In this document: piece by piece, positions 55,978 to 64,000 of the stretch
How the letters are laid out: every line of letters starts with the position of its first letter
Position numbering within the stretch: position 1 is the stretch's first letter
From: Opisthorchis felineus
Taxonomy: Eukaryota; Platyhelminthes; Trematoda; Opisthorchiida; Opisthorchiidae
NCBI GenBank assembly: GCA_004794785.1
Contig: SJOL01007351.1
Coordinates: 453,260 to 517,259, forward strand
Length of the DNA: 64,000 bases
Direction: 5' to 3'
Notes under the pieces: generated by a model
Told to the model about the DNA's origin: nothing
Database searches by the model: none
The model's input: the letters and a program-made list of their open reading frames with translations, nothing else
Made by a program: the position numbers and the translations under genes

Positions 55978-58248
55978 ATGCGAACATTTGGAGGAATACA
56001 AGCAAACAAGGACAGGGCTGTATAACCGGAACCACGAAAAAATAACAGTCAACGACAACCATCAGGGTAATAAGAGATATATGGGACAAACTTGTACGCC
56101 AGATTCTGAAACAAACTGTCAAATGTGATGAGGCTAACAACGAATGGATTTGTACGAACATCAAAAGGCGAAGTGTGCGCCACTACCGTAGCAAACAAAC
56201 GTTGATCACTTATTCAGGATCACTTTTTTCCGGATTCTTACAGCTTGAACAGCGGTCTTGCCTTACTGAGCTTCGAAGTGAGGTCCAACGCTGCACGAAA
56301 CTGGTTCGTTTTAATTGGTTCAAGGTGTGGTGTACCATGGTCTCTGCAATAGGATCACTCGGCTCATGAAACTCACTCACTTGACCACTTGAGACTGAAA
56401 GACCTACCGTAAGTTGAGGGCGAGCAAAAGCCAGGGAAAGTAAAAGGAAAAAAGACAAGAGGTAAAACAGACTGCCGACATTCCTACTGAAAAAAATAAA
56501 AGCATGGAATTCCAGAGAAGTTCCAATGTTATCGAACAAATAAATGGCGAAATCAGCCATAAGCCTGTGAGTTTCTCAGTGACTGAAGCACAGATGGTAT
56601 CCATACCTAAAAACTTGACCTAGAAAACCCAATATTGTTCCTGTTGGTTTAATGGTGGTTATTGTCAAGACAACGCAGGTCGTCTCCTAGTTTGAAATCC
56701 ACCATTTCGTCCTCAAGCAAACACAAGCGAAAATCGACGATAGAAGTGCACCATCTATGGGCATAAACATTGGGTATGCTATGCAATGATCAGAGAGCTT
56801 CATAGGTGATCGGGTAGCCAAAAATGAAGCACTGTCCAAACAAACAAACAACGAACAGACAAGAAACTTTCAGTGGGTGAATCGGAAAAAGTATTTACGC
56901 AGATACTTTCTTTCTTCAAGATCGCGAAACTTCTGATTGCCTGCAACCAAGCGGACATGTCCGATTTCATTTGTAACCTCCATACCTTCCATTAGTTCGG
57001 ATATGGACGCGCTTTGCTCTGAGCTCCAGTAAAACGGTATTTTGTTACCTTTCTCATGGACACAATGTCATACGTTTGAATGTTCCTAATTCCCACCGTT
57101 TGCTATTACTCTTTCGTTGAGCACAACAAGGGCTTTTGTTCCGCTATCACCATAATCGTAGGCAAAACATGAGCAAGGAATGTTGACGCCAAATGTCACA
57201 TAACCATGAAAAACAACGCCCTTGTGAATTGAGAAGAGGGAAGTCGAAAACAGTGCAAAATACAGGAAACGGTTAAGGATAAGGTGTCTGCACCCTACAT
57301 CAGAAGTGAAACTGGCACACCTGAGCATTATGTTGCAGTGGGACACTGTCAGTAGGTCTGACCTAGCATCCCTATTGAACCCCACTCAACACAAACCTGT
57401 AGCAAAACGACGGAAAAGCTCTAGCTGGGTAGTCCAGCTAGGGAGTCGTAGCGTGCTCGCAGCCGTGACTGGTTACGTACGATTTCCTGTTAAACCAATC
57501 CAGAAGGCAAAGTGAAGCACCACCCTTAACCCCGCAATGGGTCACCATTTCTATCCGTAAGTACCGACGGCCTTCATTCCAAATTGGCTGCAGTTTGACG
57601 GCAGAATGTAACTTTGTTTAAAACATAATTATTTCACTTCGCCATTTCTGTATGCCACGAAATGTTGTGCGCGAAGTAGGAGAAACAACCAAGTCGCTAG
57701 AGAAATTGTTTCTGTTGATGTAGCTACTGTATCAGCCCTATTCCGAAGGCTATAAATTTAACGATGACGTGGATGATGAAGATGGGGTAGGTAGTCCTAA
57801 TGTCGTGCACTTCAATCTGGCTCTACTAGGTTCAAAATAAAATCATCTCACATATCCAAGGTTGAGTGAGAGGGTGCTACCGTTGACGTTGCATTCTACA
57901 CACGAATGACTTTAAGAAATTATTGGGGAACACTTACGCGGTAGTTATTCAGGGGAGGAGTGGGGGGAGCAGAAAAGAACTGATTGATGCCATATTCTGT
58001 GCCGAAACAGAGGATAACAGGGTAGGTAAAAGAACATTTCACTGAAGTGGTAGCCCACGCTTTCTACGGGGTATGTATTGTAAACAATCACGTTTGTGTA
58101 AAGTTTCAGGCACCGTCGCCGGCGTCAAAAGTGAGGAAGATGACAGAGGTGGCTGCGTCTGAGATTGCATAAAGGTTTGGTATTGACAGTTACCGGAATG
58201 ATTCACGGTTTCGCAGTTGCAATCATCTAAATCCTGCCCAAGTGAAAT
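55978..58248. other. Upstream of HS2ST; no firm gene
   Basis: This should hold the HS2ST 5' UTR and promoter, but I can place neither. A - strand frame at 56560-56210 (116 codons) has a hydrophobic stretch FYLLSFFLLLSLAFA like a signal peptide. It has no family match and no splice support, so it may be chance. Confidence 0.35.
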
Positions 58249-58445
58249 GGGGGGCGAGATGGCTCAGTGGTTAGAGCGCGAATTTACTGACCAGAAGGTT
58301 CGTGGTTCGAACCCGACCTCTGCATCTCGACTTCTCCTGTCTATGCTTGAGCAACCTGACAGTATCCCAGACCTCGTGCTTCCTTCGGGTGGTATAGTAG
58401 ATAGGCTCCAAAAGGGTGTTACAGCTGGACGATTTTATTATTTTC
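58249..58445 (+). mobile_element. tRNA-derived SINE
   Basis: GGGGCGAGATGGCTCAGTGG (A box), GGTTCGAACCC (B box), body with CTATGCTTGAGCAACC, and tail GTTACAGCTGGACGATTTTA then ATT. Its by-product open frame begins [18 protein letters not shown]. Confidence 0.92.
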
Positions 58446-58787
58446 AACTCAAATTACACTCGACGACAAAATCATACGACTATACATGTTTGACATCATT
58501 ACTCCAATCATGTAGGATGGAACTGAATGATTTTCGGTCAGCGGGAGACAAATGCCATCAGAAATTAAGCCTAGAATTTAGGTTAATATTGCCTTGATCA
58601 ACTGGCTTGAAAACACCAAGCTATGAAAACTGGGCAAGACAAAACTACACCATGGTACAACCCACCAAGAGATTTCGATGATATTTCCTACCTTTCTACT
58701 TCAAAGCCTCTATAAAGCACTTCGCTATCATTGTACTATGTATGCATTGGTAAGGTTTTGATTAATACTTCACCATTACTGCTTCAG

Positions 58788-58958
58788 GGTAATAGATGTT
58801 TGTACGGGACGGAATTGAAGTCGGCCCTGGAAGATGCGCCAGGCGTGAATTATTACTATGCTGTCTATTCGCAGCGCTTAGTAGATGTACACAGCAAAGT
58901 ATATACGAACAGGAAAACGCGACCTTTACCACCTGACTGGCTTCTGTCAAGCTACTAA
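58788..58958 (+). CDS. Candidate exon, product unknown
   Basis: A TACTGCTTCAG acceptor opens a 56-codon frame, GNRCLYGTELKSALEDAPGV then NYYYAVYSQRLVDVHSK, ending at a stop at 58956. A weak donor AAA/GTATAT lies inside. The composition looks protein-like, but I recognise no family. It could be the end of an unrelated gene on the + strand or chance. Confidence 0.2.
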   Translation, partial: GNRCLYGTELKSALEDAPGVNYYYAVYSQRLVDVHSKVYTNRKTRPLPPDWLLSSY

Positions 58959-59057
58959 ACTAACCAACATGTGACCTTTATTTCCGCTCTACCAAGATCT
59001 CGTTGAAGCAGTTAGCATAACGGATGCACAAAAATACAAACATCTATAAATGGTCTG

Positions 59058-59261
59058 GTGGCTATCCTGAAACGGGAATGGAGAAGCGTCAGTCAAAACG
59101 TTACCCACAAACCCACTATAATTGTAGGGAAACGAATTGCAAATGTTTTGATGCGAGAAGGTTGGGAAACCACCGAAATCTCTCTAGATGAAATGGCACC
59201 ACGGACTGGTCCTACACTTTTGTCGCATTTCAAGCGTTGTTTACGTCAATTGATCAAATAA
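59058..59261 (+). CDS. Candidate small ORF, product unknown
   Basis: A 67-codon frame reading NVTHKPTIIVGKRIANVLMR then EGWETTEISLDEMAPRTG and ending HFKRCLRQLIK before a stop. It lies 100 bp after the previous candidate in the same strand. The two could be exons of one gene, but no clear donor joins them. Confidence 0.2.
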   Translation: MAILKREWRSVSQNVTHKPTIIVGKRIANVLMREGWETTEISLDEMAPRTGPTLLSHFKRCLRQLIK

Positions 59262-59804
59262 TTACTCTGAAGGTTCAGAGACTAACTTCTGGTGAAATTT
59301 GTCAGTCCTATCCACCGGGACTGGATTAGCCGTGAAAAACGTGTGGTCTTGCAGGGTGCACATCAGTCTTCGTTCAGCCTACGATCCACACGAATGCCAT
59401 GGAGCAGAGGCAACAACTAAAAATCTCATTAGTTGAGCTACTGTACAAAACATTAAAGAACGCAACAAACGACGATGGATATGGTTATAAAAATGATGAG
59501 CATACATAACATACCTCATCGGCACAGCGCCCGACAAATGGTTCACAAATTATTTGTCCAGAGACAGACTACGCCAAATAATACCAAGTGGAATACTGAA
59601 AAGTGGTTCCCATCTAACGGATTCTGAAAAAGGATGAGGATAAACGCAGTGGTGAGTAGCGGTTTTACACATAAATAGGGTTGGAGGGAGATACCTCCAA
59701 AATGAAGTATTTTAAAGAAAACAACGACGTAACGTTCACCGAGAAGAGAGTGGAGTTACACGCAGCTAACTGGCCCGAAATTCTAAAACCAAGGAGTGCA
59801 TAAC
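59262..59804. other. No recognisable feature
   Basis: Nothing recognised before the ribozyme element. Confidence 0.4.
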
Positions 59805-59816
59805 ATTCTATGGTAC

Positions 59817-60043
59817 TAGCGAAATACACTCATTTGCATGCCAATTTGGTTTTGACGGGAGACTCACCTGGAACCCAAACGAATCTCTCGTTTATGATGT
59901 TCTCGAGCAATTCAGATTCAAGCAGAACATAAGGTTCACGAAAACTCGGGGGTTGCGCCTACCTGATGAGCCTCAAGAAGGGCAAAATCGGTCGTAGGCT
60001 GTCGAAAAGTTTTCAGCAACCTTATGAGTAGTGCATTACGTCT
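59817..60043 (+). mobile_element. Complete hammerhead-ribozyme element with TSD
   Basis: A 227 bp unit flanked by a perfect 12 bp duplication ATTCTATGGTAC (59805-59816 and 60044-60055). It starts TAGCGAAATACACTCATTTG and ends GAGTAGTGCATTACGTCT. In between are the conserved ACGGGAGACTCACCTGGAAC block, the AAGCAGAACATAAGG block and the ribozyme. It is non-coding. The unit boundaries agree with the copies at 22578 and 33081. Confidence 0.9.
59957..59999 (+). ncRNA. Hammerhead ribozyme motif with compensated stem I
   Basis: GCCTAC, CTGATGAG, stem II CCTCAAGAAGGG, AAAATCGGTC, GTAGGC. Compared with the 22.6 kb copy, both sides of stem I have changed together (GCCCAC/GTGGGC to GCCTAC/GTAGGC). The GAAA core has become AAAA, so this copy is probably inactive now. 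Confidence 0.8.
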
Positions 60044-60055
60044 ATTCTATGGTAC

Positions 60056-60664
60056 ATTTGTAAGACGAAACGTCGCAGTATAGATGACAAAACTTAGTTG
60101 GCATTCATACGGTCAAACAAAATAGTCAAACAATTTACCGAACCGCACATGTGGATGCGAGTTGCAAGTCAAGACTCAATGCGGCAGCAACGTGTCAGTC
60201 AAACAGGAACAGGATATGAGCGACTCAAGTGAGAGTATGATTCGACAAATGGACGGGTTATAGAGGAGTGCTAGTTGGCAGCATAGAATCCAGCGAGGTA
60301 GGCGAAAGCACACAAACTCACAGACAGAGTTATGAATGAACAGACGTGAACACGCTCGGGTGATCGAATAAAAGCGAGTCGGCTTTAAAGTATGTGTCAA
60401 CGCAAAGGATATACGCAGACCAACAAAACGGCTGAACGTTATATCGATGGATTCAAACGAATTTGATACAAACAAAAATGAAGTTACATCCGATAATAAA
60501 AAACTTGTGCATCCCCTACCGTGATGAAAAAAGTAACGCACGTATTACCGGAGAAAAGAGACGACGGGAGGAGGCTGATTTATTAGCAAGTTATCCGGTG
60601 ACACTTAGTATGACGATGAAAATGGTCGCCTTTGAATCGGTGTTCCTCTGCATTCCAGCTTCAT
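60056..60664. other. No recognisable feature
   Basis: A 121-codon - strand frame (60176-60541) shows no known motif. Confidence 0.35.
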
Positions 60665-63060
60665 AAAACCAAATTACCATCGTCATCAGAGACAGCAACA
60701 TCAGTGTTGACACTGACTCTTCACTGTCGTACAGTCACAAAGTTCGTCTAATTATATTTAAAGCCTTAGAATGAAAAGAGGATGCTGGGTGAAGGACGGG
60801 ACACGGTGCTGACCTTTCTCAAACATTCTGAGGTGCCTACACCTCAAAACGCTCAATGAAACATTCTGGAAAGAAACTGACAGCCCGAACGCTACTGAAA
60901 CCGATCAGCCACCATTTCTTGTAATGTGTAATGGGGCGAGATGGCTCAAGTGGTTAGAGCGCGAATTTACTGACCAGAAGGTCCGTGGTTCGAACCCGAC
61001 CTCTGCCTCTCGACTTCCCCTGTCTAGGCTTGGGCAACCTGGCAGTATCCCAGACCTCGTGCTTCCTTCGGGTGGCATGGCAGCTAGGCACCGGAAGGGT
61101 GTTACAGCTGAACGATTTTTGTTACTTCTTGTAATGTCTCCAGCCAAGCGCAGGGAGGTCAATTGGACCCCGTCGTGAAAGGCAGACTCTTCGTAATCTT
61201 TTACACACCCTTCTGCCAAGTCATACGTTGTACATCTCGTGATTTCGGCCATTCTGAAGGAAGCACAGAAAACAACACTCGTCTCTGCAGACGATGCTTC
61301 GCATGCGTAGCACATGACCGAGCCACCGCAGTTGATGGCGCTGGATGTTTTCCGCAGTTGAATTACCTGTTGCACGACTAAACACCCGTTTTCTAATTAC
61401 CTAGTTACGAATTCGCTGACGCCGTCCGAAACCAGTAACGCTTCTGAAGCATCGGTGGTTAAAAATTTGAAGAAGCCTCACATCATCTGTCCGCAGAGGC
61501 GACGCCTCGCACTCATACAACAATGGAGCGCTTACTGTGGCCTGGTAAACGCGACCCTTAAGACCCAGTGATAATCCTTTTTGACGACACAAGTGGCACA
61601 AATTAGTAAACGTGGTTTGGGCTTTTGGGATTCTTGCACTGACTTCATCAGACATATCTCCGCCATAGCTGACACAACTACAGAGGTATGCAAAATTCTC
61701 CACAATTCTCCTTAAATTGTAAGAGAGATGTTCAGAGACTGCAACTTCTTAAACATGACTTTGCATTTTGAAGGTGCAAGGCGCATACCGAAAAATAGTA
61801 TGATGGTGGTCAGTTTATTCAACAGAGCTTGTGCTTGGTCTTCGTCTTCAAAGATGAATAGAAACAGCATCTGCCTACTCCAGATCGAGTAGATTCTCAC
61901 TACCGGTTTTTGAAGATCTTCCAGCGTTCGCCTCCCTGTTTCATCAATGACAAAGTTGAACAAGACTGGAAAGAGTGGATATCCTTGCTGCACACCACTC
62001 TCACGCCCAGAAGTATGTGAATATGGGGACCGGATTATGTTCACAAACTTCTGTGGCATACCCTGTTGAGCAAGTGGGGTTAACAGCACTGACCGATCGA
62101 CGGAATCGAAGCACCCTTGAAGCCAAGGAATACCGAGATTGTGGGTCGTCTGTATACATGGCATTGCTCTAACAACTGACGGAGTGTGAACATGTGGTCG
62201 GCGCAGCCTCTAACCGGTCGAAATCTCGCTTAATGCTCACGGGCCAAGGATTCGCGTGCCGCTGAAAGGCGACGAAGAATCGGTAACGCCAGAGGTCTTG
62301 TTACAACGGGAGTCGAATTAACACCTCTGTAGTTACCACGTTCATTGTGAATACCTTTTTTGAAAATGGACACTACTGTCGACTCACCTCAGACATCTGG
62401 AACGGCCTCTATCTCCCAGGTAGGCGAAGATAGGCTAGAGGGGTACTGACTGAGGAATTCACTGCCATCCTTGAACAGAGCATGTGGAAGGTCGTCAGGG
62501 CCAGGAGCAGGATGACGCTTGAGTAATGATATACCTCTGAGGCTGAAGGGGGCTCGCTGTCCAAAGTCCACCTTTCTGTTCAAGGCTGGCAGTCCGGATT
62601 GGAGGTAGTAGGTGGCCAACTGAATGGTTGTTCAAAGTATCGTGCCCAGCGGTCCAAACGTTTTCCCTTGCTGGATATCAGGGAGCCCTTCTGGTCCGTG
62701 GTATTTTCGCTGACAAGTGTTCCGAAGAAAGATCGAACCAATCAAGTGGAACAACCTGCGGAAATTTCCAGCATTTTTCGCATCTTCCGTCTTTCGGATC
62801 CACTAGGATTCGCGGTCTGCACGGTCAATCAGTTTTACCAGGTGTCGGATGATGAGTCTGGTTGTGTTGTGGTTAGGGCCATGGGGAATCTGTTCCAGGC
62901 CTCCAGCAAACCGACGATCCTATCATAAATTCAATGTTCGGATGAGGTTGGGTGGATTGTGCGTGTAAGCTGTATTTTCCAAGCTTAGTTCTCGGTCTGA
63001 ACCTTTCAAGTTAGCGTTCCAGTCAAAACAACTACCAAAGATGCAAAACGTGTATTAACG
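60665..63060 (-). mobile_element. RTE-B retrotransposon with nested SINE
   Basis: In - strand order: possible endonuclease block DWNANL (about 63020), linker RRLDRWARYFEQ-like residues (about 62650), HPAPGPDDLPHALFKDG (62500), motif A around GCFDSVDRSVLLTPLAQQGM (62120), motif B SGVQQGYPLFPVLFNFVID (61990), FGMRLAPSKCKVMFKK (61790), VSYGGDMSDEVSARIPKAQT (61670) and LLYECEASPLRTDD (61520). A 3' UTR with ACACTGATG follows, then a GATGACGATGG tail at 60680. Motif C (YADD) is not readable. Frames shift several times. The SINE at 60928-61125 interrupts the 3' part. Confidence 0.88.
60928..61125 (+). mobile_element. tRNA-derived SINE nested in RTE-B, with TSD
   Basis: A full copy: GGGGCGAGATGGCTCAAGTG (A box with one extra base), GGTTCGAACCC (B box), body GGCTTGGGCAACCTGGCAGT and tail TGTTACAGCTGAACGATTTT. 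It is flanked by a perfect 12 bp duplication TTCTTGTAATGT at 60916-60927 and 61126-61137. The homologous RTE-B copy at 44595-45380 lacks it and gives the pre-insertion site. Confidence 0.95.
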
Positions 63061-63069
63061 CCCACAACC

Positions 63070-64000
63070 ATCACCGTCATCATCATCATCGACACCATGA
63101 CATGAGTGTTCAACACTAATGTTTCGTACATCCATGATTCATTTGAAAGCCTTATTGTGAAGATAAGAATAAAAGTGGATGGGGAAGAGACTTAGTGCTA
63201 GCTAACTACAAACATTCCGAGGTGCATACACCTACAGACACTCATTCAGGTAATCTGGAGAAAAACTGACAACAAGAACGCCATTGACATCGATTAGCAG
63301 CCATATCTTACAGCGTCTCCAACCAGGCGCAGTGAGGATTACGGGGCCCCAATTCTGGAAGGCGAGCCGCACCGACACCACCCAAACGTTTCGTAATCTG
63401 CTTCATACTCCTCTGCCAGGTCAAGGGTTGGCCACCTCTCAGCTTCCGTCACTCGAAATTGGGCATGGCATTACACTTTTTGGGTGCAAAGTGGATGCCA
63501 AAGGACTTTAGTCAGTTTCTCCAGGAACATCTGTGCCTTCTTCTCTTCGAAGGTGCAAACGATGCCGTCTACATATTCCAGATCGACAAGGCTTTCGTCA
63601 GCTGCTATTTGAACACTGGCGTTTTGAAGACCTTCAAGCGTTCGTCTTATTATTTCAACGATCACGAAATTAAATAAGAATGGACATAGTGGGTATCCTC
63701 CACGGACACAGCTTTGTGTATGGAAGCTTTTAGAGATCTCTCTGTATACTCTCACACCCAAAAGTCTGAGAATACAAAGGACTTATTACGTTCACAAACT
63801 TCCGGGGAATTCCTCTATGGGCGAGCGTTTCAAGGAGAATAGACCGGTCAACCAACTCGAACGCGCCTTGGAAATCCAGGAATACTAAAACTATGGGTCG
63901 TTTGTACGTATGACGTTGTTCTAGCACCTGACGGTGTGAAAATTTGGTCAATGCAACCCCATCAGGTCGGAATCCCGCCTGCTGCTCTCAAGTTAGTGTT
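63070..64000 (-). mobile_element. RTE-B retrotransposon, runs off the window
   Basis: The 3' end at 63070-63130 has the GTGTTGAACACTCATG palindrome and a GATGATGATGATGACGG tail. The C-terminal block lies at about 63300-63450. RT parts follow: motif A VLVFLDFQGAFELVDRSILL (63880), FNFVIVEIIRRTLEGLQ (63680) and a catalytic block that reads LVDLEYVDGIV instead of LEYADDIV (63590). The thumb between 63470 and 63440 is deleted. The altered YADD and the deletion make it inactive. The 5' part lies beyond 64000. Confidence 0.87.

Noticed and set aside
1..64000. CRISPR arrays, bacterial operons or phage genes
   Set aside because: No regularly spaced repeats, no long dense ORFs; spliced animal genes and non-LTR elements show a eukaryotic nuclear origin.

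Overview
The window looks like nuclear DNA of a parasitic flatworm (trematode), most likely an opisthorchiid-type liver fluke. Three things point there: two animal genes split by canonical GT-AG introns, a heavy load of RTE-like non-LTR retrotransposons of the kind common in flukes, and a tRNA-derived SINE whose translated head and body resemble hypothetical proteins I remember from Clonorchis/Opisthorchis annotations. The genus is inference from memory, not proof. Two ambiguous bases (N at 39795 and 49562) show that it is a draft assembly.

Real genes. (1) A myotubularin-related phosphatase of the MTMR14 (Jumpy) type lies on the + strand. Five exons between 12933 and 23621 splice in a consistent reading frame and carry the CX5R active site HCVSGWDR. 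Its 5' exons are not resolved. Its 3' end may lie as far away as 35631. (2) A heparan sulfate 2-O-sulfotransferase lies on the - strand. Its two coding exons (55977-55345 and 48222-47776) are separated by a 7.1 kb intron and give a 359-residue type II Golgi protein. This is close to the length of the animal enzyme (human 356 residues, from memory).

Mobile DNA fills most of the rest. 1-7.2 kb is a nest of RTE fragments, one Ty3/gypsy pol remnant and two SINEs. The MTMR14 introns hold RTE copies, a SINE and hammerhead-ribozyme elements. 38.9-45.4 kb is a retrotransposon cluster: a 3.7 kb near full-length but frameshifted RTE copy, an inverted neighbour, a Penelope-like GIY-YIG endonuclease fragment and a second RTE family. 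The HS2ST intron carries more RTE copies and a large palindrome with two ribozyme motifs. 60.7-64 kb is the second RTE family, with a SINE nested inside it. I call the two RTE groups RTE-A (3' end rich in TTACAGCCGAT then GAT repeats) and RTE-B (3' end with a short hairpin around AACACTGATG then GAT repeats). These are working names.

The most interesting signal is a dispersed element of about 225-240 bp that carries a type I hammerhead ribozyme motif. It is bounded by 12-14 bp target-site duplications at three sites and shows a compensatory base-pair change in stem I. A Penelope-like endonuclease remnant in the same window suggests a possible autonomous partner. The second is the SINE, which looks composite: a tRNA head, a body matching the RTE-B 5' region and a tail matching the RTE-A 3' end.

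Large parts (about 7.2-8.5, 8.7-11.1, 11.3-12.7, 17.5-20.4, 23.6-33.1, 33.9-38.1, 45.4-47.7 and 56.1-58.2 kb) show nothing I can identify beyond single repeats.
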